A stretch of 64,000 nt of DNA, taken from the NCBI GenBank assembly GCA_965214055.1, contig OZ243931.1, positions 1,240,001 through 1,304,000 on the forward strand. Reading direction: 5' to 3'. This stretch comes from WTGA01 sp965214055. Lineage in GTDB: Bacteria; Pseudomonadota; Gammaproteobacteria; Arenicellales; Poriferihabitantaceae. The notes under the pieces were generated by a model. That model was not told where the DNA came from and ran no database searches. It saw nothing but the letters and a program-made list of their open reading frames with translations. This document shows positions 33,653 through 42,501 of this stretch, one piece after another. Within the stretch, counting starts at the first letter, position 1; the number at the start of each line of letters is the position of its first letter. A program made the translations under genes and the position numbers.

Positions 33653-35239
33653 ATGAATGCACAAGCCGCTGATTTGTATCACGACGATCACGATCACCAT
33701 GGACCGCCCCCGGGATTGTGGCGGTGGGTGGTAACAACCAATCACAAGGATATTGGAACCCTGTACCTCTGGTTCTCCCTGATCATGTTTTTTATCGGGG
33801 GTGCCATGGCGCTGGTCATTCGCACCGAACTTTTCCAGCCGGGACTGCAGGTGGTGGATCCCCATTTTTTCAATCAAATGACCACGCTCCATGCCCTGGT
33901 CATGATTTTCGGGGTGGTGATGCCGGCATTCGTCGGACTTGCCAACTGGATGCTGCCCATGATGGTCGGCGCACCGGACATGGCATTGCCACGCATGAAT
34001 AACTGGAGTTTCTGGATTCTGCCGTTCGGTTTCGGGATGATGCTTTCGACATTGTTTATGGAAGGAGGCGGCCCTTCTGCCGGATGGACGCTGTATCCTC
34101 CCCTGTCACTGCAGACCGGCGATGCCCTGCCTTACCTGATTTTTTCCATCCATCTTTTGGGGGTGTCTTCCATAATGGGTGCGATCAACATCATTGCCAC
34201 CATCATGAACCTGCGGGCCCCTGGCATGACATTCATGAAAATGCCGCTGTTTGTCTGGACTTGGTTCATCACCGCCTATCTGCTGATAGCGGTCATGCCG
34301 GTACTGGCCGGGGCCGTGACCATGATGCTCACAGACAAGTTTTTCGGCACCAGCTTCTTCAGTGCCGCGGGCGGTGGAGACCCGGTCATGTTCCAGCATA
34401 TTTTCTGGTTCTTTGGTCACCCGGAAGTCTACATATTGATTTTGCCCTCCTTTGGTCTGGTCTCTGAAATCATCCCGACCTTTTCCCGGAAGAAACTGTT
34501 TGGCTACAGTTCCATGGTGTACGCCACGGCTTCCATTGCCTTCCTATCGTTTATCGTCTGGGCGCATCACATGTTTACTGTGGGCATGCCGTTGGTGGGA
34601 GAGCTGTTCTTTATGTTTACCACCATGCTTATCGCTGTGCCCACGGGAGTGAAGGTGTTCAATTGGGTATCCACCATGTGGAAAGGGGCCATGACCTTTG
34701 AGACCCCCATGCTGTTTGCCCTGGGTTTTGTCATCATGTTCACCATTGGCGGGTTTTCCGGGCTGATGCTGGCAATGACTCCCATCGATTTCCAGTACCA
34801 CGACACCTATTTTGTGGTGGCCCACTTCCACTATGTACTGGTCCCGGGTGCGATATTCGGGATTATCGCCGGGGTCTACTACTGGCTGCCCAAGTGGACC
34901 GGGAATTATTACAACGAAACTCTGGGCAAGACCCATTTCTGGTTGTCCACCATTTTTGTGAATCTCCTGTTTTTCCCCATGCACTTTGTGGGACTGGCCG
35001 GTATGCCAAGACGAATCCCGGACTATTCCGTGCAATTTACGGACTTTAACCAGATTGCCACCATTGGTGCCTTTGGATTTGGGTTTGCACAGATCCTGTT
35101 CCTGGTTTTGATTGTGAAGTGCATCAAGGGGGGTGAAAAGGCAACCGACCAGGTTTGGGAAGGCGCTGAGGGGCTGGAGTGGACGGTTGCGTCACCGCCG
35201 CCCTACCATACCTTTTCTCCGCAACCCATTGTCAAATGA
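33653..35239 (+). CDS. coxA: Cytochrome c oxidase subunit I
   Basis: This 528-residue protein has twelve membrane helices and carries heme a, heme a3 and CuB. The heme a ligand is in TLHALVMIFGVVMPAF, CuB/Tyr crosslink region in FWFFGHPEVYILILPSFG, the His pair in VWAHHMFTVGM, and the heme ligands in DTYFVVAHFHYVL. The D-channel and K-channel residues around these motifs look complete, indicating an A-type heme-copper oxidase. It follows coxB by 47 bases. Confidence 0.98.
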   Translation: MNAQAADLYHDDHDHHGPPPGLWRWVVTTNHKDIGTLYLWFSLIMFFIGGAMALVIRTELFQPGLQVVDPHFFNQMTTLHALVMIFGVVMPAFVGLANWMLPMMVGAPDMALPRMNNWSFWILPFGFGMMLSTLFMEGGGPSAGWTLYPPLSLQTGDALPYLIFSIHLLGVSSIMGAINIIATIMNLRAPGMTFMKMPLFVWTWFITAYLLIAVMPVLAGAVTMMLTDKFFGTSFFSAAGGGDPVMFQHIFWFFGHPEVYILILPSFGLVSEIIPTFSRKKLFGYSSMVYATASIAFLSFIVWAHHMFTVGMPLVGELFFMFTTMLIAVPTGVKVFNWVSTMWKGAMTFETPMLFALGFVIMFTIGGFSGLMLAMTPIDFQYHDTYFVVAHFHYVLVPGAIFGIIAGVYYWLPKWTGNYYNETLGKTHFWLSTIFVNLLFFPMHFVGLAGMPRRIPDYSVQFTDFNQIATIGAFGFGFAQILFLVLIVKCIKGGEKATDQVWEGAEGLEWTVASPPPYHTFSPQPIVK

Positions 35240-35272
35240 CGGGTACGGAAAAGTAGTGGAAGCCCGGGTTTA

Positions 35273-35377
35273 GTGAAGAAACAGGTAAAAAGGACGGTGA
35301 GTATCCTCGTGGTCATTGCAGGGTTGTTTTACCTGGCCTTCATCTATATGGCCCTTACTGGAAAAGTGGTGCTGTAA
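35273..35377 (+). CDS. Small cytochrome oxidase-associated membrane protein (34 aa)
   Basis: A GTG-started ORF encodes a basic N-terminus (KKQVKRT) and a single helix (VSILVVIAGLFYLAFIYMAL) ending in TGKVVL. Its TAA overlaps the ctaG ATG (TAATG), indicating coupling. Similar small ORFs, sometimes called oxidase small assembly proteins, sit at this spot between coxA and ctaG in other proteobacteria. The ribosome site is weak. Confidence 0.65.
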   Translation: MKKQVKRTVSILVVIAGLFYLAFIYMALTGKVVL

Positions 35378-35901
35378 TGAAAAAGCGGTTCCGCATCGCA
35401 CACCTGTTCCTGATTCCGGTGGCCATGTTCGGATTTGGTTATTTGATGGTGCCCATCTACAATATTTTCTGTGAGGTAACCGGGCTGAATGGCAAGACGG
35501 GCAGAATCTCCTTTGAGCAGGTCGAGGAGTTGGGTGTGGACGACCAGCGCCAGGTCAAGGTGGAATTTGACAGCGTTTTGAACCGGAAGGCACCATGGGA
35601 TTTTGACCCGGAAGTGGACAGCATGATGGTCAGTCCCGGAAAGTCGTACCAGACCAGCTATATCGCAACCAATCAACTGGGCAGGGAAATGGTGGGTCAG
35701 GCCGTGCCAAGCGTGGCCCCTGCGAAAGCGGCTGCTTATTTCAACAAAACCGAATGTTTCTGTTTTAACCGGCAGGAATTTGAGGCCAATGAACAAAAAC
35801 GCATGCCGCTTGTTTTTGTGGTGGACCCGGATTTGCCCGAGGAGGTGAATACGGTGACGCTGTCTTACACGTTTTTTGACGTCAACAGTAAAATAAACTA
35901 G
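35377..35901 (+). CDS. ctaG: Cytochrome c oxidase assembly protein CtaG/Cox11
   Basis: This 174-residue copper chaperone for the CuB site has one N-terminal membrane helix and a periplasmic Ig-like domain. The Cu(I)-binding motif ECFCFNRQ and the early Cys in VPIYNIFCEVTG are present, as is the PLVFVVDPDLPEEVNTVTLSYTFF end. It lies between the 34-residue ORF and coxC in the standard order. Confidence 0.96.
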   Translation: MKKRFRIAHLFLIPVAMFGFGYLMVPIYNIFCEVTGLNGKTGRISFEQVEELGVDDQRQVKVEFDSVLNRKAPWDFDPEVDSMMVSPGKSYQTSYIATNQLGREMVGQAVPSVAPAKAAAYFNKTECFCFNRQEFEANEQKRMPLVFVVDPDLPEEVNTVTLSYTFFDVNSKIN

Positions 35902-35921
35902 AGATTACCCGAGGTAGCGCT

Positions 35922-36788
35922 ATGGCAGAGGCCACACAAGACCACTATTACGTTCCCACGGCAGCAAGATGGCCCATTGTCGGTTCCGTTGCCCTGACTC
36001 TGGCAGTCTGCGGATTCGCTGTTCATCTGAACGGTGGTGACATCGGAATGAAAATCACTGCCCTGGGACTGGTTCTGTTCGTCGTCATGCTGTTCGGCTG
36101 GTTCGGGACGGTCATCCGGGAGAGTGAATCCGGGACCTATCGCTCCTGGGAAGATGTTTCATTTCGCATGGGAATGAGCTGGTTCATCTTTTCCGAGGTC
36201 ATGTTTTTCGCAGCGTTTTTCGGAGCACTGTTCTACGCCCGGGAATATTCCGTGCCCTGGTTGCTGGGGGAGGGATCCGGGGCCAGTACCCATACCTACC
36301 TGTGGAATGACTATACTGAAATTTGGCCGACCAATGGGCCGGAAGATTTGGGGGGAAGCGATTTTCATATGCATTGGTGGCCGTTGCCGTTTATCAATAC
36401 GGTCATTCTGCTAACGTCTGGAATCACGGTAACCTGGGCGCATCACGCCATCAAGGCACAGCACCGTACGCAAATTGTGCTCGGTCTGTTTCTCACGGTT
36501 TTCCTTGGATTTCTTTTCGTGTTTCTTCAGGGGGTTGAATATGTCGAGGCCTACCATGAAGGCATGAAGCTGAACAGTGGCATATACGGGTCGACGTTCT
36601 TCATGCTCACCGGATTTCACGGCATGCATGTTACCCTCGGCGCAATCATGCTGACGGTCATGTTGTTCAGGGCGATGGCCGGTCACTTTACGGCGGAAAA
36701 GCACTTTGCGTTTGAGGCCGCGGCGTGGTATTGGCACTTTGTGGATGTCGTCTGGCTGGGATTGTTTATTTTCGTCTACATCCTCTAG
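35922..36788 (+). CDS. coxC: Cytochrome c oxidase subunit III
   Basis: This 288-residue protein has seven membrane helices. Conserved elements include GMSWFIFSEVMFFAAFFGALFYAR, LLTSGITVTWAHHAI, the FLGFLFVFLQGVEYVEA segment and the closing WYWHFVDVVWLGLFIFVYIL. It stabilises proton uptake in subunit I. It follows ctaG by 20 bases, with ribosome site gaggtag. Confidence 0.97.
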   Translation: MAEATQDHYYVPTAARWPIVGSVALTLAVCGFAVHLNGGDIGMKITALGLVLFVVMLFGWFGTVIRESESGTYRSWEDVSFRMGMSWFIFSEVMFFAAFFGALFYAREYSVPWLLGEGSGASTHTYLWNDYTEIWPTNGPEDLGGSDFHMHWWPLPFINTVILLTSGITVTWAHHAIKAQHRTQIVLGLFLTVFLGFLFVFLQGVEYVEAYHEGMKLNSGIYGSTFFMLTGFHGMHVTLGAIMLTVMLFRAMAGHFTAEKHFAFEAAAWYWHFVDVVWLGLFIFVYIL

Positions 36789-36956
36789 AAAAGGCCCCGC
36801 CCCTTGTGAATCCGGTGCTGTACAGTCAGCCCTGGGCGGTCAGGGTGGCGGCAACCTGCGCAAAGCCGGATGATGGTCCAAATGATGGATTTTTGTACTG
36901 AAGAGGCCGGTTGACGGGTTGTCAGGACACGGGTGACTGGAACCCTTATCCCGGGG

Positions 36957-37163
36957 TTACAGGCCGAATTCGTGGGGGGCGATCCAGCCCATTTTTGTTC
37001 CCACCAGCAACAGCACCATGATAAACAACGAAAGTCCTACACGGAAAAACAGTGTCTTGACGATCCGGGTGGAACGGGGAGGGTCCTTGACAAGGTAATA
37101 AAACGCGGTAAACAGGCTAACAATTACGAACAGCAGTAGCGCGATAACAATTACTTTAAACAA
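36957..37163 (-). CDS. DUF2909 two-helix membrane protein
   Basis: This 68-residue protein has two helices (IVIALLLFVIVSLFTAFYYLV and VGLSLFIMVLLLVGTKMGW) joined by a basic loop containing DPPRSTRIVKTLFFRVGL. The pattern matches DUF2909, which sits opposite SURF1 in gammaproteobacterial oxidase clusters. It is transcribed divergently from SURF1 across 32 bases. The function is unknown. Confidence 0.85.
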   Translation of the reverse strand: MFKVIVIALLLFVIVSLFTAFYYLVKDPPRSTRIVKTLFFRVGLSLFIMVLLLVGTKMGWIAPHEFGL

Positions 37164-37195
37164 GGTGATATCAGAATAGGCCAGATACCGATATT

Positions 37196-37921
37196 ATGAG
37201 CATGAATAGGGTCAAAAGACCAGACATAAAACCGGTCATGGTGATTTATTTCATCAGTTTGTCGATCCTGGTGGGTCTCGGTGCATGGCAGGCAAAAAGG
37301 GGAATGGATAAAAGGGCGCTGGAAAAGCAGATATCCGAAAGCGGTTTTCACCCGGTCAATCTGAACGAATCCCCGGGGCCGGTTGAAAACCTGAATTACC
37401 GGAATGTCCGGGCAACGGGCAACTGGCATTGGGAACATGTCTTCCTCCTTGACAATCGGGTCCATGCCGGAAAAGTGGGGTATGAAGTCTTTGTGCCCTT
37501 TGCCCTGGCCAATGGCGAGACCACTTTTCTGACCAATGTCGGCTGGCTGGAAAAACCGGCAGCCGATGGCCTGAGGGACACACTCCCGGCAACGGCGGAA
37601 GAAGAAATTCACGGGCAGTTGTATTTCCCGCAGAAAGGGTTTGCCCTGGGGCCGAACATGACCAATTCGACAACCTGGCCAAAGGTGGTTCAGACACTGG
37701 ATATCCCGGAGCTGTCCGCCGTTTCCGGTCGAAACCTGGAATCCGGGGTGATCGTCATGGAGCCGGATGCTGATTCCGGGTTCATTAAAATCTGGCAGCC
37801 CTATGTGGTCAATGCCACCCGGCACTTTGGCTATGCGGGCCAGTGGTGGGGGCTGGCGGTGGTGCTGGTGGTGTTTGGCGTGATCTGGTACCGAATGGGT
37901 AAAAAATCGCATGAACCATGA
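37196..37921 (+). CDS. SURF1 family cytochrome oxidase assembly protein
   Basis: This 241-residue protein has one membrane helix at each end with a periplasmic domain between. The hallmark regions are GLGAWQAKRGMDKRALE near the N-terminus, LNYRNVRATGNW, TNVGWLEKPA, and the C-terminal RHFGYAGQWWGLAVVLVV. SURF1 is involved in heme a delivery to subunit I. Its end overlaps the start of the next gene by 11 bases. Confidence 0.95.
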   Translation: MSMNRVKRPDIKPVMVIYFISLSILVGLGAWQAKRGMDKRALEKQISESGFHPVNLNESPGPVENLNYRNVRATGNWHWEHVFLLDNRVHAGKVGYEVFVPFALANGETTFLTNVGWLEKPAADGLRDTLPATAEEEIHGQLYFPQKGFALGPNMTNSTTWPKVVQTLDIPELSAVSGRNLESGVIVMEPDADSGFIKIWQPYVVNATRHFGYAGQWWGLAVVLVVFGVIWYRMGKKSHEP

Positions 37922-38531
37922 AAACAGTACGGTAGCCAGGGGCAAGCAGCTGCGTTCGCGGCTGAAGTTGGTTGCGGTCTTTCTTTTGTTTGCCGGACCA
38001 CTGTTGTTTGCCTTCATATGGTACTACGGGATGGGGGCGGTGCTGGCACCAAAGGAACAGGCCAACCATTCCCCATTGATCAATCCCATCGTTCCCCTGG
38101 AAAGTTTTGAGAATCCGGTGTTCCCGGAAGGGGTGCTTGAAAACGAATCTTTAAAGCGATTGTGGACCATCGTCCATCTGATTGGTCCCGAATGTGCGGA
38201 GCGTTGTCAACAGTCACTGTACAACACCCGACAGGCCCGTCTCGCGGTGGGAAGGGATGCACGAAGAATACAGCGCGTCCTGCTTTTTTCCGGCCCCGGC
38301 ATTGCCGGTGAATTTGAAACCGGCCAGCCGGACGCTCTTTTCGCCGGACAGGCTGAAAAGGGCCTTGAATTGCAGCTGACGGAGATTGCCCGGCAACGCG
38401 GGCTGGGAAATGACGATGCGATATTGATTGATCCGCTGGGTAACGTGATGATGGCAATTCCGGCGGACCTGGATCCCAGGCTATTGATCAAAGATATGAA
38501 AAAACTGCTTAAACTGTCCAGGATCGGCTGA
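37911..38531 (+). CDS. SCO/thioredoxin-like protein of the oxidase cluster
   Basis: This 206-residue protein has one N-terminal membrane helix (LKLVAVFLLFAGPLLFAFIWY) and a periplasmic domain with a CxxxC pair in GPECAERCQQSLYNTRQAR. That resembles the copper site region of SCO proteins, and DAILIDPLGNVMMAIPAD resembles the thioredoxin-fold end. It commonly follows SURF1 in gammaproteobacterial oxidase clusters. A role in CuA loading or thiol redox is inferred; a full SCO His ligand was not located. Confidence 0.75.
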   Translation: MNHENSTVARGKQLRSRLKLVAVFLLFAGPLLFAFIWYYGMGAVLAPKEQANHSPLINPIVPLESFENPVFPEGVLENESLKRLWTIVHLIGPECAERCQQSLYNTRQARLAVGRDARRIQRVLLFSGPGIAGEFETGQPDALFAGQAEKGLELQLTEIARQRGLGNDDAILIDPLGNVMMAIPADLDPRLLIKDMKKLLKLSRIG

Positions 38532-38729
38532 TCGGGCCGGGTTGAAACCCAGGCCGGAACGGGGTGCGTTTTCCCGGGCGTTTTCAGCCAGTGACTCCCG
38601 GCATGGAAAACAGGGCGGTTGTCCTTCAAAGCAGCGACCCGTTGGACATACAAAATGGTTGCACCATGGACCACAGGTTCTGCCGCAACCGATTCCCAGG
38701 CCATGTGATGACCGGGTTTTCCATATTCG

Positions 38730-38759
38730 TTACAAAGAGCCAGCGACATGTGGTGTAAT
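38730..38759 (+). promoter_or_regulatory. argH: Candidate sigma-70 promoter for argH
   Basis: TTACAA (38730-38735) and TGTAAT (38754-38759) are separated by 18 bases, about 70 bases before the argH ATG. The hexamers match consensus at four and five of six positions. The remainder of the gap 38532-38729 shows no gene. Confidence 0.45.
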
Positions 38760-38827
38760 TATCAACCAGTACAGAACGACGGGCTTAAAGCCCCGAATAC
38801 CGGCCAACAAGGCAATGGAATCACAAG

Positions 38828-40231
38828 ATGACTGCTGAAAAGAAATTGTGGGGAGGGCGCTTTTCTTCGTCTACAAGCCATTCAATGGAGACATTCTCTG
38901 CCTCGGTAGGATTTGATCGTCGACTCTATCAACAGGATATCGCGGGTTCCATTGCACACGCACGCATGTTGCATACCCAGGGAATCATCTCCAGAAAGGA
39001 TTTCTCGGACATCCAGGCGGGACTGCTGGAAATCCGGGAAGAGATTGGCCGTGGAGAATTTGACTGGTCCGACGCCCTGGAGGATGTGCACATGAACATC
39101 GAGCAGGCCCTGACGGACAAAATAGGAGAAGCGGGAAAGAAACTGCACACCGGTCGTTCCCGCAATGATCAGATCGCAACGGACATGAGGCTGTATCTGC
39201 GGGACGAAGTCGACCAGATCTGTGCAATGCTGACGACTCTGCAACATGCATTGATTGACGTTGCGGAACGGGAAGCGGCCACCCTGCTCCCTGGATTTAC
39301 GCATATGCAAACGGCCCAGCCGGTGACCCTGGGCCACCACATACTGGCCTGGAACGAGATGTTTCAACGGGACTATGAACGATTCCAGGATGGCAGGAAA
39401 CGAATTAACACCTGTCCGCTTGGAAGTGCTGCCCTGGGGGGAGTTTCGTATCCCATTGATCGCGAGATGACCAGCGCGGAGCTCGATTTCGGTTCGGTTT
39501 CGAGAAATTCCCTGGACGCAGTTTCTGACCGGGACTTTCTTGTCGAATTCGCCGCCCATGCATCCTTGATGATGGTGCATTTGTCGAGAATCTGCGAAGA
39601 ACTGGTATGGTGGTCCTCACAGGCCTATTCTTTCATTGATTTGGGAGAGGAGTTTTGCACCGGTTCCAGCATTATGCCCCAGAAAAAGAATCCGGATGTC
39701 GCAGAGTTGATACGGGGAAAATGCGGGCGGGTAAACGGCAGTCTGGTGGCACTGTTGATGCTGATGAAAGGCCAGCCATTGGCCTATAACCGTGACAACC
39801 AGGAAGACAAGGAACCCATTTTTGATATCGTGGATACCGTGCGAATGTGCCTGGACGTCTTTGCACAGCTGGTTCCCGTGATTACCTTCCACCGTGACAC
39901 CATGGAAAACGCTGCAGCAAAGGGATACGCAACCGCCACCGACCTTGCGGATTATCTGGTCATGAAGAATGTGCCTTTCAGGGATGCGCACAAGGCGGTT
40001 GGAAAAGTCGTGGGCTATGCCATTGAACAGGACTTGTCCCTGTCCGATATTGACCTGGAGAAATTGCAAATTTTTTGCCCGGCTGTGGAAAAGGATGTCT
40101 ATGAAATCCTGGATGTCCGGGGATCGGTCCGGTCCAGGGACCATGTGGGAGGGACCGCGCCAGGGCGAGTGAAGCAAGCCGTTGTGGAAGCCCGGGAATT
40201 ACTCCATGCAAGAACGGCCAAAGCGGGTTAG
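38828..40231 (+). CDS. argH: Argininosuccinate lyase
   Basis: This 467-residue enzyme splits argininosuccinate into arginine and fumarate. The family signature GSSIMPQKKNPD is intact with its catalytic Ser loop. HTGRSRNDQIATDMRL and GFTHMQTAQPVTLGHH carry other active-site residues. It starts MTAEKKLWGGRF. It is followed by lptM and lysA, a common gammaproteobacterial order. Confidence 0.97.
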   Translation: MTAEKKLWGGRFSSSTSHSMETFSASVGFDRRLYQQDIAGSIAHARMLHTQGIISRKDFSDIQAGLLEIREEIGRGEFDWSDALEDVHMNIEQALTDKIGEAGKKLHTGRSRNDQIATDMRLYLRDEVDQICAMLTTLQHALIDVAEREAATLLPGFTHMQTAQPVTLGHHILAWNEMFQRDYERFQDGRKRINTCPLGSAALGGVSYPIDREMTSAELDFGSVSRNSLDAVSDRDFLVEFAAHASLMMVHLSRICEELVWWSSQAYSFIDLGEEFCTGSSIMPQKKNPDVAELIRGKCGRVNGSLVALLMLMKGQPLAYNRDNQEDKEPIFDIVDTVRMCLDVFAQLVPVITFHRDTMENAAAKGYATATDLADYLVMKNVPFRDAHKAVGKVVGYAIEQDLSLSDIDLEKLQIFCPAVEKDVYEILDVRGSVRSRDHVGGTAPGRVKQAVVEARELLHARTAKAG

Positions 40232-40250
40232 AATGGAGTTTGTTGAAATC

Positions 40251-40442
40251 ATGTCAAGGCGAATCAATCCAATGGGAAAATTACGGTTCTTTGTCCTGGT
40301 AAGCCTGTGTTTGGTTTCCGCCTGTGGTCAAAAGGGGCCGCTGTATCTGCCGGTTGAAGAGCCGCAGGCAGTGGAAGCTGCAAATCATGAACAGGCCGGA
40401 CAGACCGACGATACGGAAGAGGACGAAGCGGTCAATGAGTAA
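40251..40442 (+). CDS. lptM: LptM (YifL) lipoprotein
   Basis: This short lipoprotein has a lipobox LVSAC followed by the LptM motif CGQKGPLYLP. The mature tail is acidic and low in complexity. LptM helps the LptDE translocon mature. I used the ATG at 40251, with ggag 12 bases upstream; the ATG at 40272 would give a minimal signal peptide and is also possible. It lies between argH and lysA, as expected for the family. Confidence 0.85.
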   Translation: MSRRINPMGKLRFFVLVSLCLVSACGQKGPLYLPVEEPQAVEAANHEQAGQTDDTEEDEAVNE

Positions 40443-40644
40443 CCCGGGTTGACCGGGGGTCGGCCGGATCGGCCGGATTCATCGGATACCAGGGAATCAG
40501 GAGGTTGTCGGTGTACAGACGTTTTTTGGGGCATTGTGGTCTCTTGTTCCGGGTTGATCTCCCTGGATTGACGCAGATGGCGGTCTCTTTGCGTGGACGG
40601 GATCATCTGGAAAGTCGCGTATTTCCCCCTGGAGAACCAACCTG

Positions 40645-41901
40645 ATGGATTACTTCAATTACGAAAACGATTGCCTGCTCGCTGAGCAGGTTGAACTTTC
40701 CAGGATCGCAGACGAGGTGGGCACACCCTGCTATGTGTACTCCCGGGCCACCCTGGAGCGGCACTGGCACGCCTTCGACAATGCCTTTGGCGATTATCCT
40801 CATCGAATCTGTTATGCGGTCAAGGCCAACGGGAACCTGGCCGTTCTGGATATCCTGTCCCGGCTGGGGTCGGGGTTCGATATCGTTTCAGCCGGTGAAT
40901 TGCGAAGAGTGCTTGTGGCGGGAGGCCTGCCGGGAAAAACGATATTTTCCGGCGTGGGGAAGCAACCGTGGGAAATACGTGAAGCACTGGAAGCGGGAAT
41001 CCACAGTTTCAATATCGAATCCCAGGGAGAGCTGGAGAAAATCCAGGAAATTGCTGCTGAAACCGGGAAGACGGCCCGTATTTCAGTGCGCATCAACCCG
41101 GACATCGACCCCATGACCCATCCCTATATTTCTACTGGATTGAGGGAAAACAAGTTTGGGCTCACCGCAGACAAGGCGCTGGAAATTTACCAGCTTGCAG
41201 CAAGGGATAAAAATATCCACATTAGTGGGGTCGCCTGCCACATCGGTTCCCAGTTGACAGAACTGGCGCCGTACCAGGATGCCCTGGCTAAAATTCTCCA
41301 TTTCACCAACCGGCTTGAAGCAAAAGGCATCCATATTGAGCACATCGATTTTGGAGGGGGCCTGGGGGTTCGCTATAACGATGAAATGCCCCCGAGTCCG
41401 GCACAATACTGCGCGGCCCTGTTGGAAAGACTGGAAACTTCCGGAAAGCGATACCCGATTACCATCGAGCCTGGCCGGGCAATCATGGCCAATGCGGGGA
41501 TATTGCTGACCCGGGTGCACTATCTCAAACAGAGCACTGAAAACAGTTTCTGCGTGGTGGATGCCGCAATGAACGACCTGATTCGCCCGGCACTCTACCA
41601 GGCGTACCAGGAGATCATCGAAGTCAACAAATCCGGCGACAGGGCCGCAGCCGTGTATGACGTCGTAGGCCCGGTTTGCGAGAGCAGTGATTTTCTTGGC
41701 AAGGGCAGAAGGCTGTCTGTCCGGGAAGGGGATCTCCTGGCAGTTCGTACTGCCGGGGCCTATGGGGCCGTGATGAGTTCAAATTACAACGCACGTCCAC
41801 GCCCGGCTGAAGTGATGGTGGACCGGGACACCTTTCATGTTGTTCGCCAGCGCGAGTCTCTCGACAGCCTGCATGCGGGGGAGTGCAAACTGCCGGAGTA
41901 G
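40645..41901 (+). CDS. lysA: Diaminopimelate decarboxylase
   Basis: This 418-residue PLP enzyme makes the last step to lysine. The PLP lysine is in RICYAVKANGNLAVL; the glycine-rich phosphate loop is in HIDFGGGLGVRY, and the dimer-interface Cys motif is in GPVCESSDFLG. It starts MDYFNYENDCLLAEQV. The usual downstream dapF is not found here. Confidence 0.96.
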   Translation: MDYFNYENDCLLAEQVELSRIADEVGTPCYVYSRATLERHWHAFDNAFGDYPHRICYAVKANGNLAVLDILSRLGSGFDIVSAGELRRVLVAGGLPGKTIFSGVGKQPWEIREALEAGIHSFNIESQGELEKIQEIAAETGKTARISVRINPDIDPMTHPYISTGLRENKFGLTADKALEIYQLAARDKNIHISGVACHIGSQLTELAPYQDALAKILHFTNRLEAKGIHIEHIDFGGGLGVRYNDEMPPSPAQYCAALLERLETSGKRYPITIEPGRAIMANAGILLTRVHYLKQSTENSFCVVDAAMNDLIRPALYQAYQEIIEVNKSGDRAAAVYDVVGPVCESSDFLGKGRRLSVREGDLLAVRTAGAYGAVMSSNYNARPRPAEVMVDRDTFHVVRQRESLDSLHAGECKLPE

Positions 41902-42054
41902 AAGCGGGTCTGCATCGGATTCCCACAAGGCAACCCATGGCATTCCGTCATCGCAGCGGGAATGTCGCCTTGCAGAATGTACAGAAATGTGGGGCCAGTT
42001 CGCTTTCTGCAGAATTATATTCTCCTGCAAACAGGTACATAGAGAGGCCCTTGA

Positions 42055-42078
42055 CCCCGAAAGTGCCAACTTTTGGGG
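42055..42078. terminator. Hairpin between lysA and DUF934 stop codons
   Basis: Arms ccccgaaagt and acttttgggg (10 bp with one G-T pair) enclose a 4-base loop. It lies between convergent genes and could serve both strands, though the T-runs are internal and not trailing. Confidence 0.4.
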
Positions 42079-42093
42079 GGTGAAGGGGTCATG

Positions 42094-42501
42094 TCATTCT
42101 CCTGAAGAGCCCCCCATGTGGCCGAGGCTGTCCGGCAGGGGTAACTCGATCAGATTTTCAAGCGCGGGGTCTTCGATCCCGGCCGGGGCGTCTGACAGTG
42201 GTAAACAGTGGTTGAAGCCGCAACGGGTCAGGCTGTCCAGTTGGTCCGGAAGAAATTCTCCCACCGCAATCAGGCTGCCCTTGAAACCCGCGATCCGGAC
42301 CTGTCGTCCGAGGCTGAAGATCCTGCCGTCATCAAAGTGCCCGGTGTAAATGAAGACACGATGCTCCGGAGTCAGGGCCTCCATCCAGTTACGGGTTTTG
42401 ATGTCGGCCGGGACAACCACCATGTCAGACTGCTCCCCGCCCTGACCGAGTTTGACAAATTGCGGTTGCACCGGGACAGGCCGGTGAGCGCTATTTCCCA
42501 T
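42094..42501 (-). CDS. DUF934 family protein linked to sulfite reductase
   Basis: This 135-residue protein has the family core: MVVVPADIKTRN near the start and GRIFSLGRQVRIAGFKGSLIAVGEFLPDQLDSLTRCGFNHCLP. DUF934 proteins are consistently encoded after the siroheme sulfite reductase in pseudomonads and relatives, and are thought to assist assimilatory sulfite reduction. Its start overlaps the end of the reductase gene by 11 bases. Confidence 0.88.
   Translation of the reverse strand: MGNSAHRPVPVQPQFVKLGQGGEQSDMVVVPADIKTRNWMEALTPEHRVFIYTGHFDDGRIFSLGRQVRIAGFKGSLIAVGEFLPDQLDSLTRCGFNHCLPLSDAPAGIEDPALENLIELPLPDSLGHMGGSSGE

Noticed and set aside
41902..42093. dapF or a remnant of it after lysA
   Set aside because: No frame in the gap shows DapF motifs; the region holds only a hairpin.
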